Source: Fidelibacterota bacterium | Lineage (GTDB): Bacteria > Fidelibacterota > Marinisomatia > Marinisomatales > SCKK01 | Length of the DNA: 64,000 bases | Assembly (NCBI GenBank): GCA_004124475.1 | Contig: SCKK01000003.1 | Span: forward strand, 1 to 64,000 | Reading direction: 5' to 3' | Shown: positions 32,720 to 43,021 of the stretch, piece by piece | Position numbering within the stretch: the stretch's first letter is position 1 | How the letters are laid out: every line of letters begins with the position of its first letter | The notes under the pieces: model-generated | What the model was told of the DNA's origin: nothing | The model's database searches: none | Seen by the model: the letters and a program-made list of their open reading frames with translations, nothing else | Program-made: the position numbers and the translations under genes

Positions 32720-33973
32720 TCATAAATCTTTTACTTTAAACCGTTTAAATGTAATACCGGATTCCTCACCTATTTCGGTCCAGGATAAATAAATCCAATT
32801 CTTGAGTAAGACCATTTGAGGAATACCACTTCCCCTCCCTGCATCGATCATACCTACTGAATGAGTTTTACCCAAAGTTCCGTCTGGTGCCACTGTCCTC
32901 ACTTTTACTTCAGCATCTACTTCCCGCCATTCCATCCAGCTAACAAGAAAGTCATTTCCAGGTAGTTTTACCAAATCAACTCTACCCAATGGATTACCGG
33001 AATCTACACGGATAGGATTTTGAAAGGACTGACCAATATCACTCGAAAACGAAATATTGACCTGAGCGTTTCCATCAGGCGCAGTAAACCAAGCAGCGGC
33101 TAAAATATTATTTCCGGCCAAAACAGGTCCATTTACCGGGCACCCGGGGATCATCCAATCATCATTATGGATTACTATTGGAAGTGTCCAATTCCCCTTC
33201 GAAAATCTTACTACCTGCATATTTCTAACTTCGTCCATTGATCGATCCCTATATGCAATCATTATCTGATCATCTACAACCAATGCAGATGTGGGACAGC
33301 ATTCGCACACTCTTTCATCAAGCAATATTTCCGGTCCCCATTCTCCATGTGCCCAACTTGTAAAGTACAGTGACATTTGTCCAAGATTTTGGGTTTCATT
33401 ATCAGATGATATATTCATGTTTCGACCATCCAGCCAAGCCATTCCCAACTTGTTCCCTTCCATCTTAAAAAATGAAAGAAACCCATGTTCACTTAAGACA
33501 CCATCTCTGTGCGGACTTTCCGGAGGTAACCATGATTCTCCCCTGTCATTTGATATGGAAACCATAATATCATAATCATACGTGCCCTCACCTGACTTGT
33601 AAAGCCAGTGGACAGCCAGAGTATCTCCATCCAACTGATAGATCGACGGAAAATCCGCCCAATTCACAAAAAACCTATTACCTGAGAATATCGTCCTCGC
33701 AGACGCCCAATTGATTCCATTCCATTCGGAGTATTTGAATGACCATGAATCGTCATTGTGTGGCTCTAACCAACTCATCATCAGAGAGTTTTCTGATGTG
33801 ACAAGTAAATTGGGATATCGGCTACCAGATGAGGCAGGAGAAGACAAATCTTCCACGGTAATAGTTTGTCTGGAACAAGCAGAAAAAAACAGACTGAAGA
33901 CGAAACAGACAACAAAATAATACCTCAGTCTATAAAGATTCCATCTTTTAAAAATGATGGGATCTTTTCCCAT
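32720..33973 (-). CDS. Sialidase-like (BNR/beta-propeller) lipoprotein
   Basis: 417 residues. Lipobox FSLFFSAC at about 26-33 predicts an outer-membrane or periplasmic lipoprotein. The rest repeats propeller blades with Asp-box-like turns: SNDRGESW, SSDIGQSF, and a CCPTSALVVDD-type CxCC site at about 222-227 (VCECCPTS). Such exo-sialidase-like domains bind or cleave glycans, but the catalytic Arg triad cannot be confirmed, so a binding role is equally possible. Stands alone. Confidence 0.7.
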   Translation of the reverse strand: MGKDPIIFKRWNLYRLRYYFVVCFVFSLFFSACSRQTITVEDLSSPASSGSRYPNLLVTSENSLMMSWLEPHNDDSWSFKYSEWNGINWASARTIFSGNRFFVNWADFPSIYQLDGDTLAVHWLYKSGEGTYDYDIMVSISNDRGESWLPPESPHRDGVLSEHGFLSFFKMEGNKLGMAWLDGRNMNISSDNETQNLGQMSLYFTSWAHGEWGPEILLDERVCECCPTSALVVDDQIMIAYRDRSMDEVRNMQVVRFSKGNWTLPIVIHNDDWMIPGCPVNGPVLAGNNILAAAWFTAPDGNAQVNISFSSDIGQSFQNPIRVDSGNPLGRVDLVKLPGNDFLVSWMEWREVDAEVKVRTVAPDGTLGKTHSVGMIDAGRGSGIPQMVLLKNWIYLSWTEIGEESGITFKRFKVKDL

Positions 33974-34031
33974 TACTCCACCAGGAATATCGATGAGGTG
34001 TCCGGTACCTGATATTAAATGAGGAATTACT

Positions 34032-34154
34032 TCACTCCGTATCCATGATGGCTATAATGATACTGACTATATCGAAAACATCAAGATACCCATTTCTGTT
34101 CCAGTCTGCTCGAATAAAATCATCATCCAAACCATTGTTCGGGATTTCATTCAT
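34032..34154 (-). pseudogene. Dockerin-like calcium-binding tail fragment
   Basis: 40 residues from ATG 34154. RADWNRNGYLDVFDIVSIII is a dockerin/EF-hand-like repeat: D-x-N-x-x-G-x-L-D-x-x-D-I. In FCB-group genomes such repeats often end large secreted proteins. No passenger domain is readable upstream. A small remnant; the surrounding 33974-34545 has no other gene, but carries dispersed repeat copy GCTTGTCCAGGTT (34520-34532). Confidence 0.5.
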
Positions 34155-34545
34155 ATTCACCTTTTATCTATTAATTCTCTATGATTTGTGTTTACCCAAT
34201 ACACGAGGTAATATTCGTATTCTGTTAGGCAAATATACAAAACAGCAGGTATTTTCTGAACAATATACGGTATTTTTTTATTGCTTAACCCCATCATAAT
34301 ATCTAAAACCCAACAGATTGGGAAAATTACGGTAACTCCTGCAATTTGAAGTTCGAGTGCGAAGTCTAAGTTATATTATGTCAGGTGACTATCCCAACTA
34401 TGAGCCTTAGCTAATGAATGGAATAATATTCTAGCTGATAACCTATTCTTAAAACTGAAAGAACTTTTGAGGAAAAAAGCCGGGATTTCCTCTTTCAGCT
34501 TTTCGACTTTTCGGTCCTAGCTTGTCCAGGTTGAGATATTCTCTA

Positions 34546-35613
34546 TCAGCGAAGGGATTGTACCTGAATACGATCAACCAAAATAGTACCAATTCCATTA
34601 ATACGAAGTCCAATTCTCCCGGGTGGAAGCTCATCAATGTGTCCGTGTGTTACAAGTTTATCCCCTATGTATCCCCTGAAGTGTTTACCATCGCCAACCA
34701 CACGAACATCAGTCCAATCAACGATGTCTACTGGTTTTTCCTGCAGTATTTTCTCTCTACCGTCTTCCATACGTCCCAATTTCATAACCCTTCCCTCGAT
34801 TGACAGGAAATCATAGGTTAGCTCACTTTGAACGTGATGAACCAACATAACTTCACCCTCAAACTCACCCATTTTCACCTTTAGGTCTACCTGGACACCA
34901 CTAACCGATTCTTCACTAACGAACATAATCGGTATTCCCTCTGAATGAAGCGAAAGGACGGTTCCCATTTCCGGATCAGAATCGACTATCACATGTAGGT
35001 TGGTCACTTTTCCTTGAACCCATATGAACTGATGTTCCAGTACTTCACGTGCATCTTGTTCCGGTTCCCAATACCACGAACCATTTTCAGAAACTACAAT
35101 TTTAGTAGTAGCTACCCCTCCAGTTTCGTCAGAATCGGGTGAGTCAGCCATAGGTGTTGCTTGAACTCCCACACCATGTTTGTATACCAATTTCGCTCCA
35201 CGTTCTGCCGTTTTAAAAATTAGAATAAGACCTCCAGCTCCCAGAACAAACAAAGAAACATATATCCAACGTCTCAGATCAAATTGTTTCCACCGCATTA
35301 CAATATGAACTAAAGCTAAAATGCCGAAGTACCAGAGCGTCCATAGTGCAAGGTCTGCATGTTTCGTAAGAACAGGATTTGCAAGTGGAGGTAATATCAC
35401 AGAATCGGCAGCCTGACGTCCTGTTATATAGGTAACGAGGATACTTATGGCACCTATCACGTACAGAACTAACGTGGTATCTTGAAACCATTCACGCTTT
35501 CTAAAAACCAGCGTAAGAAAATGAAACAAAACCGCCAGGTGTATGATTACAATCGGAAAATGTATAATCAGTGGGTGAACGTTAGGAGCCCAGTCGGGTA
35601 ATATAAAATTCAT
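34546..35613 (-). CDS. DUF2231 membrane protein fused to a C-terminal beta-rich domain
   Basis: 355 residues. Residues 1-140 form a DUF2231 module with four helices (VHPLIIHFPIVIIHLAVLFH). After a spacer (about 141-175), the C-terminal part is beta-rich with AREVLEHQFIWVQGKVTNLH and GKHFRGYIGDKLVTHGHID, ending GRIGLRINGIGTILVDRIQV, a concanavalin-like (3-keto-disaccharide hydrolase-like) sandwich. It is the last gene of the copper island, 24 bp after the metal-binding lipoprotein gene. Role unknown; a periplasmic sensor or binding domain tethered to a redox-associated membrane unit is a guess. Confidence 0.7.
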   Translation of the reverse strand: MNFILPDWAPNVHPLIIHFPIVIIHLAVLFHFLTLVFRKREWFQDTTLVLYVIGAISILVTYITGRQAADSVILPPLANPVLTKHADLALWTLWYFGILALVHIVMRWKQFDLRRWIYVSLFVLGAGGLILIFKTAERGAKLVYKHGVGVQATPMADSPDSDETGGVATTKIVVSENGSWYWEPEQDAREVLEHQFIWVQGKVTNLHVIVDSDPEMGTVLSLHSEGIPIMFVSEESVSGVQVDLKVKMGEFEGEVMLVHHVQSELTYDFLSIEGRVMKLGRMEDGREKILQEKPVDIVDWTDVRVVGDGKHFRGYIGDKLVTHGHIDELPPGRIGLRINGIGTILVDRIQVQSLR

Positions 35614-35637
35614 GTTTTCTCCTCAGCTTTTTTGAGT

Positions 35638-36015
35638 TCAACTCGTTTCCAAGCGTATAGGCACCAAATCCATTCCACATTCACTACACTTTCCAGGCTG
35701 ATCGCTGCGGACATGACTGTGTTCAGGCATGAGGCAACCATAGAAATCCATATTGTTCTCATCACCCTTTACCACAGCTACCAACTCCATACCACATTCC
35801 GGACATTTACCTGCTTCGTGACTTTGAACGTGTTTATGATCTTCCATGGGACATGTGTAATACATGACTATATCACCCATTATTGATTCAGACATTTCAT
35901 GGGTGGCTACAGCCGGGACTTCCTGTTTCGTCTGCTCCTCTGCGGTCTTTTTCCCACCACATGCCAGCAAACCAAGTGATATAACCAACCATATTGTAAT
36001 TTGAGTTATTTTCAT
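35638..36015 (-). CDS. Lipoprotein with two heavy-metal-binding domains
   Basis: 125 residues. Lipobox SLGLLACGG at about 14-22. Two copies of the small Cys/His/Met domain: YYTCPMEDHKHVQSHEAGKC with PECGMELV, and YGCLMPEHSHVRSDQPGKC with SECGMDLV. The same module occurs in CusB (43022) and CopA (36936). A periplasmic copper/silver buffer is likely. Confidence 0.85.
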   Translation of the reverse strand: MKITQITIWLVISLGLLACGGKKTAEEQTKQEVPAVATHEMSESIMGDIVMYYTCPMEDHKHVQSHEAGKCPECGMELVAVVKGDENNMDFYGCLMPEHSHVRSDQPGKCSECGMDLVPIRLETS

Positions 36016-36103
36016 TTCTTTTCGTCCCTTTTATTTTACATTAGTGTGAATTATGAAAAGCCAAACCAAGGCAATCTAACTCCTCACTTATACACTTCTA
36101 GCT

Positions 36104-36490
36104 TTACAAACGGTCAATCACAGCTTGCAGCTTAGACTGTATTTGTGTTGCAATATCTGATAGCTGTGGATTCTCAACAGCTTGCATAGATGCGATCGGA
36201 TCCACCGCCGATACTTCCACCCCCCCATCTGTAAGTTCTTGAACAACAACATTACAGGGCAACATGGTACCGATCTTGTCTTCAACTTGTAGTGCCTGAT
36301 AAGCAAATGTCGGATTACATGCACCTAGGATTTTGTACTTCCGAAAATCGACATCCAGTTTTTTCTTCAAAGTTTCTTTCACATCAATTTCCGTCAGGAT
36401 GCCAAATCCCTCTATTTTTAATTCCTCAATCACCTTACTAACTGCCTCGTCAAATGACGATGCCAACGTTTTGCTGAAATAGTAACTCAT
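36104..36490 (-). CDS. DUF302-family protein
   Basis: 128 residues from the ATG at 36490, seven bases after GAGGAG; the upstream ATG at 36520 has no such site. The family pattern GFGILTEIDVKETLKKKLDV and ILGACNPTFAYQAL with MLPCNVVVQEL is clear. DUF302 proteins are common in copper-resistance loci; the Cys pair (GACNP, LPCNV) could bind metal. Cytoplasmic, function unproven. Confidence 0.88.
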   Translation of the reverse strand: MSYYFSKTLASSFDEAVSKVIEELKIEGFGILTEIDVKETLKKKLDVDFRKYKILGACNPTFAYQALQVEDKIGTMLPCNVVVQELTDGGVEVSAVDPIASMQAVENPQLSDIATQIQSKLQAVIDRL

Positions 36491-36526
36491 GGAATTCTCC
36501 TCTTTTTTTTGCTTATTCATTATTAA

Positions 36527-36898
36527 CTATCCATTAAAATGGCCATAAACTTTATTTACTAAATTGACAACTTCTTCCTTTCCCAATCCAGCACTTAAGT
36601 TAGTTTCAATAAATTGCTTGGTTGATTCTGCAGTCGGACAGGTACATATAGCGAGGTTCTTTTCTCCACACGAACCGCAAGAACAGTCGAACTGTTTCGC
36701 TACATCCATCGTGGAAATTGTGAATATATGAGACGACACGGGGGAGGATTGAGTAACCTTTTCCCTTTCCTCCATACTAATTCCAATCCAAATCCCAATA
36801 ATAAGTATAGCAGCACCCAATAAATAAAGGGACCACTTTGGAATTGATACGGTAAAATAAGCTTGATCTGATTGTTTTTTAATTTGTTTAGGTTTCAT
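36527..36898 (-). CDS. Small membrane-anchored Cys-rich protein (CcmH/PCYCGC-like)
   Basis: 123 residues. One transmembrane helix (about 22-42), then a periplasmic Cys-rich segment FDCSCGSCGEKNLAICTCP with five or six Cys, and a helix EEVVNLVNKVYGHF. The spacing recalls CcmH/NrfF or PCYCGC proteins that handle thiols or heme; in this setting copper binding is likely. It lies between the DUF302 and CopA genes on the same strand. Confidence 0.6.
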   Translation of the reverse strand: MKPKQIKKQSDQAYFTVSIPKWSLYLLGAAILIIGIWIGISMEEREKVTQSSPVSSHIFTISTMDVAKQFDCSCGSCGEKNLAICTCPTAESTKQFIETNLSAGLGKEEVVNLVNKVYGHFNG

Positions 36899-36935
36899 GA
36901 AGAGTTCCTTTCTTCATCTATTTGTTCGGTAAATG

Positions 36936-39557
36936 TTATAATACTAACCTCCTCAAACGGAGGGCATTTGTAATAACAGAAACAGAGCTGAAGCTCATGG
37001 CAGCAGCGGCAATCATGGGACTGAGTAACAGTCCGAAAAAGGGATAGAGGATTCCCGCTGCAACAGGTACGCCGAGAGAGTTGTAAATAAAAGCCCAAAA
37101 CAGGTTCTGCCGAATATTTCTCATCGTTCCCTTGCTCAATTTTCTCGCTTTCACTATCCCCTGTAGATCACCTTTCACTAAAGTTATCCCTGCGCTTTCC
37201 ATCGCCACATCCGTACCAGAACCCATGGCAATTCCCACGTGCGCTTGTGCCAAAGCAGGAGCATCATTAATTCCATCACCCGCCATGGCGACCACTCGAC
37301 CTTGCTCCCGTAAACGTTTTACGACCTCGTTTTTCCTCTCTGGCAATACTTCCGCCTCTATCTCATCAATTCCCAACTGTTTTGCCACGGCTTCGGCTGT
37401 TGTGCGATTATCACCGGTCAGCATCGTCACTTGAATCCCATCGTTCTGAAGGGACGCAATAGCTGATGGGGTCGTCTCTTTAATAGGATCTGCCACACCA
37501 AGTAACCCAGCAATCTGGCTGTCAACAGCTATAAACATGACCGTCTCTCCCTTCAGCCTCAATAATTCTGCCATCTCAGAATAATTCTCCGGATCAATGT
37601 TCAGTTCTTTCAGCAGCCGCCTGTTACCGATGGCGACGACCTTTCCGTCAACTCTGCCTTTTACCCCTTTTCCTGTAACCGATTCAAAGTCCTCGACAGG
37701 CATGAAGTCTAAATCTTTTTCTTGAGCACCTTTCACAATTGCCTCTCCCAAGGGATGTTCACTTGCTTGTTCAAGACTTGCGACCAATCGAAGAAGTTCG
37801 TCTCGATTAAATTCATCCTGTGTTTCGATAGTGACAACTTTTGGCTTTCCTTCTGTCAGCGTACCGGTTTTATCCACGATGAGTGTATCGACTTTTTCCA
37901 TGATTTCCAGAACTTCCGCATTTTTAATAAGGACGCCAGCCATGGCACCTCTTCCCGTACCCACCATTATGGACATAGGGGTTGCCAATCCCAATGCACA
38001 GGGGCAGGCGATTATCAGTACGGCTACAGCATTAACCAAAGCATACGCCATCCGGGGTTCGGGTCCCACCAAACTCCATACAATGAAAGTGAGGACGCTG
38101 ATTCCAACTACAGCAGGAACAAAATAGGACGCAACTTTATCAGCCAGACCTTGAATAGGCGCTCTGCTCCTTTGAGCTTCGCTAACCATCCTCACAATCT
38201 GCGCCAGAAGGGTATCACTGCCCACCCGTTCCGCTCGCATTAAAAATGTACCTGTCCCATTTACTGTAGCGCCTGTGACATTATCCCCACTGGATTTTTG
38301 TACCGGTATCGGTTCCCCCGACACCATCGACTCATCCACTGAGCTGCTACCCTCAACCAGCACTCCATCCACCGGAATCTTTTCACCGGGGCGAACTCGG
38401 AGGACATTTCCTACTTTCACATGCTCAAGGGGGATATCCTCCTCAACCCCATTTTCACGAACGATTCGGGCGGTTTTTGGACCTAATCCCAACAACGCTT
38501 TAATTGCACTGCTGGTCTGACTTCTGGCACGTAATTCGAGAACCTGTCCTAGTAAGACCAAGGTTATAATTACTGCTGCTGCCTCAAAGTAAACAGCTAC
38601 CTCCCCTTCAGACCCTCGGAAAGCTGCCGGAAACAAACCTGGGAACAGAGTCGCTACTATGCTGAAAACATACGCAACACCCGTACCAATCGCGATGAGG
38701 GTAAACATATTTAAACTTCGATTGACAATGGAAGCCCAACCGCGCTGGAAGAAAGGCAAACCTCCCCACAATACCACAGGCGTCGCTAAAACTAACTGCA
38801 ACCAGATCAAGACCGGTTTGGAGAATACTCGAAGCAAAGGTTGGCCCGGGATTAGCTCCGACATGGCCATGAAGAAAACAGGTATGGATAGAGCTAAACT
38901 CACCCAGAACCTGCGACTCATATCTATTAACTCCGGATTCTCTTCTTCCTCCAAGGTGATGGTTCGCGGTTCAAGAGTCATGCCACAGATAGGGCAATCA
39001 CCCGGTTCATCCCGAACGATTTCCGAATGCATGGGGCAAACATACTCCAACTTTATCTCTGGGAAAACGGGAGCCAGAGGCTCAAGCGCCATGCCACATT
39101 TCGGACAGGCACCAGGTCCATCCTGTTGTACATCAGGATCCATAGGACAAATATAGATTCCCTTCTTTGCCACAGGTAACTCATCAGCGGTCTCCGGTTC
39201 AGAAGACTTCATCAAATACTGCTCCGGATTTTCTTGAAACTTATCCAGGCAGTGAGTTGAACAGAAATAATAGGTCTCCTCACCATGATCAAAGGTACCC
39301 GCTGCCTTATCCTCCCTTACGGTCATTCCGCAAATTGGGTCAAGGTGAGTTTGAACTTCATTTTCAATCATCGACTTTACAGGTTTTTCTCGACCTGTCA
39401 GGACTGCATCAGGTGTGGGTTGTACAAATTTCTCCGGACTATCTTTGAACATCTCCAAACAATATTCGGAACAGAAATGGAAGGTTTCACCTTGATAGTT
39501 GTGAGAACCCACAGAAGTATCCTGAGTAACCTCCATCCCACAAATCGGATCTTTCAT
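36936..39557 (-). CDS. copA: Copper/silver P-type ATPase with four N-terminal metal-binding modules
   Basis: 873 residues. The N-terminus lacks the usual HMA (GMxCxxC) domains. It has two YHS domains (about 1-45, [10 protein letters not shown]; about 68-112, [10 protein letters not shown]) and two heavy-metal-binding domains (about 130-155, [17 protein letters not shown]; about 175-200, [10 protein letters not shown]). The P1B core follows: intramembrane CPC in [12 protein letters not shown], phosphorylation motif [11 protein letters not shown] in [18 protein letters not shown]. Cu+/Ag+ export across the inner membrane, paired with CusABC for periplasmic removal. Confidence 0.92.
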   Translation of the reverse strand: MKDPICGMEVTQDTSVGSHNYQGETFHFCSEYCLEMFKDSPEKFVQPTPDAVLTGREKPVKSMIENEVQTHLDPICGMTVREDKAAGTFDHGEETYYFCSTHCLDKFQENPEQYLMKSSEPETADELPVAKKGIYICPMDPDVQQDGPGACPKCGMALEPLAPVFPEIKLEYVCPMHSEIVRDEPGDCPICGMTLEPRTITLEEEENPELIDMSRRFWVSLALSIPVFFMAMSELIPGQPLLRVFSKPVLIWLQLVLATPVVLWGGLPFFQRGWASIVNRSLNMFTLIAIGTGVAYVFSIVATLFPGLFPAAFRGSEGEVAVYFEAAAVIITLVLLGQVLELRARSQTSSAIKALLGLGPKTARIVRENGVEEDIPLEHVKVGNVLRVRPGEKIPVDGVLVEGSSSVDESMVSGEPIPVQKSSGDNVTGATVNGTGTFLMRAERVGSDTLLAQIVRMVSEAQRSRAPIQGLADKVASYFVPAVVGISVLTFIVWSLVGPEPRMAYALVNAVAVLIIACPCALGLATPMSIMVGTGRGAMAGVLIKNAEVLEIMEKVDTLIVDKTGTLTEGKPKVVTIETQDEFNRDELLRLVASLEQASEHPLGEAIVKGAQEKDLDFMPVEDFESVTGKGVKGRVDGKVVAIGNRRLLKELNIDPENYSEMAELLRLKGETVMFIAVDSQIAGLLGVADPIKETTPSAIASLQNDGIQVTMLTGDNRTTAEAVAKQLGIDEIEAEVLPERKNEVVKRLREQGRVVAMAGDGINDAPALAQAHVGIAMGSGTDVAMESAGITLVKGDLQGIVKARKLSKGTMRNIRQNLFWAFIYNSLGVPVAAGILYPFFGLLLSPMIAAAAMSFSSVSVITNALRLRRLVL

Positions 39558-39754
39558 ACTTTTTTGTCCTTCATTTTTTTTAATCGAAGACTATGAATTC
39601 ACTGAATCATATAAGAGTGATTACGTTTTACTTAAGTGCTGAAATGATGAAAGTATTTCAAGCCTATTATGGAGCTCATCCCCTGACCCCTTGAAAAGGT
39701 GCGATATAGAAATCCGGCATAAATCAACCAATTATCAGAACAGACACATTAGAA

Positions 39755-42700
39755 TTATTCATTGTTTTCAGTGGCTAATCTTTTGACTTCAATAGATCTC
39801 CAAAGGTAATAGATTGTAGGAATTACCAACAATGTCAATATTGTTGATGTAACCATTCCCCCCACCATAGGCGCGGCTATCCGCTTCATCACCTGGGAAC
39901 CTGTTCCGTGTCCCCATAAAATAGGCATAAGTCCTGCCATAGTAGCCGTAACTGTCATCATCTTGGGTCTCACTCGATCTACTGCCCCTTCCATGACAGC
40001 ATCATAAAGATCTTTCAACGTATTCATTGTTCCTTGTTTTTTCCTCGCCATGAAAGCGAGATCTAAGTAAATAAGCATGACGACTCCTGTTTCAGCAGCC
40101 ACCCCAGCCAGCGCAATAAATCCCACACCAACCGCCACACTCATGTTATAGCCCAACAAATACATGAACCACAATCCGCCAACAAGGGAAAAGGGGACAG
40201 ACAACATGACGATCACACTTTCCGTTACGTTCTTGAAATTGAAATATAACAGCAAAAAGATGATCACCAAAGTACCAGGCACCACTATCCTGAGTCTCTT
40301 CGCAGCACGTTCCATGTATTCATATTGACCACTCCAGACAATAGAATATCCTTCGGGTAGCTTTAATTCTTCCTTTATTGCTATTTGAGCTCTTTTGACA
40401 TAGGTCCCTACATCAATCCCGGTAATGTCAACATAGACCCATCCTGTATTTCTGGCATTTTCACTTTTGATAACCGGTGCGCCTTTTCGAATATAGATAT
40501 CCGCCACCTGACTGATGGGAATCTGCGCTCCCGTAGGCGTTGGGATTATAACTCGCCTCAATTTACTGATGCTATCCCTGAGTTCCCTGCTATAGCGGAG
40601 ATTAATAGGGTATCTTTCAAGACCCTCAACAGTATAACTGACATTCATACCTCCCACTGCAGACTGTATAATGTCTTGCACATCACCGACAGTAAGACCG
40701 TACCGGGCAGCCTCTTCCCTGTTAATTTCGAAATCAAGAAAATTCCCACCCGTAACTTTATCAGCAAAGGCGCTCAGCGTTCCCGGCAGCTTTTGGACAA
40801 TCGCCTGAACCCTTGCTCCCAGGACATTTAATGTGTCGAGATTGTCGCCCATTAATTTTATACCCACAGGTGTTTTAATGCCTGTACTCAGCATATCAAT
40901 TCTTGTCTTGATAGGCATTGTCCAGGCATTCGTCAAGCCGGGGAACTGAATGGAAGCGTTTAATTCCTTGATAAGTTCCTCAAGGGTAACCGCTCGATTC
41001 TCAGGCCAGACCCAATGAAGTTTGGATGTCATCCAACTGGGAAGATTATAATTTGAGTACCATCGTGCTAATCTTTTTCTTTTAGGCCATTCATTTTCCT
41101 GTTTTAGTGTTATGGTTGTTTCAATCATGCTCAAGGGAGCGGGATCAGTGGCTGTCTCAGCCCGTCCAATTTTTCCGAATACACGTTCTACCTCCGGAAA
41201 AGTCTTGATGATCTTATCCGTCTGCTGCAGAAGTTCCCTTGCCTTTGTGATGGAAATACCCGGATCCGTTGTGGGCATGTATAACAGGTCGCCTTCGTTT
41301 AAGGGGGGCATGAACTCAGACCCAATATTTTTTAGCGGAATGATGGTAACCACGAGAGCTGATAACGCCATCAGTAAAGTGGTTTTCCTGAACCGAAGCA
41401 CAAACCGGATCATCGGTCGGTAAACATATATGAGAAAACGATTGATGGGGTTTTTCCGTTCGGGACGAATCTTGCCCTTGATAAGATAACCCATTAAAAC
41501 GGGAACAATGGTAATAGCCAATAGGGCTGATGCAGCCATAGCATAGGTTTTTGTATATGCCAGTGGACTAAAAAGGCGACCTTCTTGAGCCTGTAGCGAA
41601 AATACAGGAAGGAATGAAAAAGTGATAATGAGCAAAGAATAAAACAGCGCCGGACCCACTTCTTTGGACGCATCAAGAATCAACTTCCAGTGATCTTCCT
41701 CTCCCTTACGACGTTCAATATGTTTATGAGCATTCTCTATCATGACGATAGCAGCATCCACCATGACGCCAATGGCAATAGCAATGCCCCCTAAAGACAT
41801 AATATTGGCATTAATTCCCTGATACCGCATAACGAGAAAAGACATCAGTATTCCCACCGGCAAAGTAAAGATTATCACAAATGCGCTACGAAAATGGAGA
41901 AGAAAAATGATACAGACCAGCGCTACAATGACACTTTCCTCAATAAGTTTTCTTTTCAGGTTATCAATCGCCCGCTCAATGAGAAGAGAACGGTCATAGA
42001 CAGATAAGATTTCAACCCCTTCCGGCAAACCGGCTTTCAGATCTTCAATTTTCTTTTTGACATTCTTGATGACTTCCAAAGCATTCTCTCCATGCCTCAT
42101 CACGATAATGCCACCCACGACTTCACCCATGCCATCCCGCTCCGCAAGACCTCGGCGCAATTCAGGTCCCAAATGTATGTTGGCAACACTTCTTAACAGA
42201 ATGGGCGTACCATTCTTGTCGACTCCAAGTGGGATTTTTTTCAGGTCATCTATAGATTTAATATAGCCAAGTCCTCTCACCATGAATTCCGTTTCAGCCA
42301 TCTCAATCAGTTTTCCACCCACATCATTGTTGCTCCGTTGGATGGCTATTTTGACTTTATTTAAGGGAATGTTATATGCCAATAGTTTGATGGGATCCAC
42401 TTCTACCTGGTACTGTTTGACATAACCACCTATGCTTGCCACCTCTGAAACACCCGGAACGCTCATAAGTTGATATCTTAAGTACCAATCCTGGATGGAT
42501 CGCAATTGTTGTAGATCATGGCGATCGCTTTCCACTGTATATATATATACCCATCCCACACCGGTGGCATCGGGACCCAATTGGGGAGAGACTCCCTGAG
42601 GTAGTCTGCCTGAGACAAAATTCAGGTACTCTAATACACGGCTTCGCGCCCAATACATGTCAGTTCCATCTTCAAAGATGATATACACAAAAGAAATCCC

Positions 42701-42964
42701 AAAAAAGGAATACCCCCGAACCACCTTGGCAAAGGGGACCGAGAGCATAGCTGTGGTGAGGGGGTAAGTTACCTGGTCTTCCACTACCTGCGGCGCCTGT
42801 CCTGGATATTCCGTTAATATGATGACCTGTACATCACTCAGGTCTGGAATTGCATCAAGTGGAGTTGTCGTCAAAGCCACAAATCCACCAAGTATGACAA
42901 ACACCGTCGCCAAAATGACAATGAAACGGTTGTTAATAGACCATTCAATAATTTTTTCGATCAT
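39755..42964 (-). CDS. cusA: CusA-type heavy-metal RND efflux pump
   Basis: 1069 residues, 12 helices, the HME-RND layout. NAWTMPIKTRIDMLSTGIKT carries the Met positions typical of the Cu+/Ag+ exporter CusA rather than the zinc/cobalt CzcA; the proton-relay region GGIAIAIGVMVDAAIVMIEN is present. Moves periplasmic metal through CusB and CusC to the outside. Inner membrane. 57 bp after the cusB stop. Confidence 0.93.
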   Translation of the reverse strand: MIEKIIEWSINNRFIVILATVFVILGGFVALTTTPLDAIPDLSDVQVIILTEYPGQAPQVVEDQVTYPLTTAMLSVPFAKVVRGYSFFGISFVYIIFEDGTDMYWARSRVLEYLNFVSGRLPQGVSPQLGPDATGVGWVYIYTVESDRHDLQQLRSIQDWYLRYQLMSVPGVSEVASIGGYVKQYQVEVDPIKLLAYNIPLNKVKIAIQRSNNDVGGKLIEMAETEFMVRGLGYIKSIDDLKKIPLGVDKNGTPILLRSVANIHLGPELRRGLAERDGMGEVVGGIIVMRHGENALEVIKNVKKKIEDLKAGLPEGVEILSVYDRSLLIERAIDNLKRKLIEESVIVALVCIIFLLHFRSAFVIIFTLPVGILMSFLVMRYQGINANIMSLGGIAIAIGVMVDAAIVMIENAHKHIERRKGEEDHWKLILDASKEVGPALFYSLLIITFSFLPVFSLQAQEGRLFSPLAYTKTYAMAASALLAITIVPVLMGYLIKGKIRPERKNPINRFLIYVYRPMIRFVLRFRKTTLLMALSALVVTIIPLKNIGSEFMPPLNEGDLLYMPTTDPGISITKARELLQQTDKIIKTFPEVERVFGKIGRAETATDPAPLSMIETTITLKQENEWPKRKRLARWYSNYNLPSWMTSKLHWVWPENRAVTLEELIKELNASIQFPGLTNAWTMPIKTRIDMLSTGIKTPVGIKLMGDNLDTLNVLGARVQAIVQKLPGTLSAFADKVTGGNFLDFEINREEAARYGLTVGDVQDIIQSAVGGMNVSYTVEGLERYPINLRYSRELRDSISKLRRVIIPTPTGAQIPISQVADIYIRKGAPVIKSENARNTGWVYVDITGIDVGTYVKRAQIAIKEELKLPEGYSIVWSGQYEYMERAAKRLRIVVPGTLVIIFLLLYFNFKNVTESVIVMLSVPFSLVGGLWFMYLLGYNMSVAVGVGFIALAGVAAETGVVMLIYLDLAFMARKKQGTMNTLKDLYDAVMEGAVDRVRPKMMTVTATMAGLMPILWGHGTGSQVMKRIAAPMVGGMVTSTILTLLVIPTIYYLWRSIEVKRLATENNE

Positions 42965-43021
42965 TTAAAACTCCTCAACATTTTTATTCTTGAGTCTATT
43001 GTCTGCAGTCCATAGTCTGAA
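42965..43021. repeat. Short gap with AGTCTATTGTC/AGTCCATAGTC repeat
   Basis: AGTCTATTGTCTGCAGTCC (42993-43011) followed by ATAGTC repeats the 7281-7304 sequence (AGTCTATTGTCCACAGTCC, then ATAGTC) with two changes. It lies between cusB and cusA on the same strand, where it could form a hairpin that modulates read-through. Confidence 0.5.
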
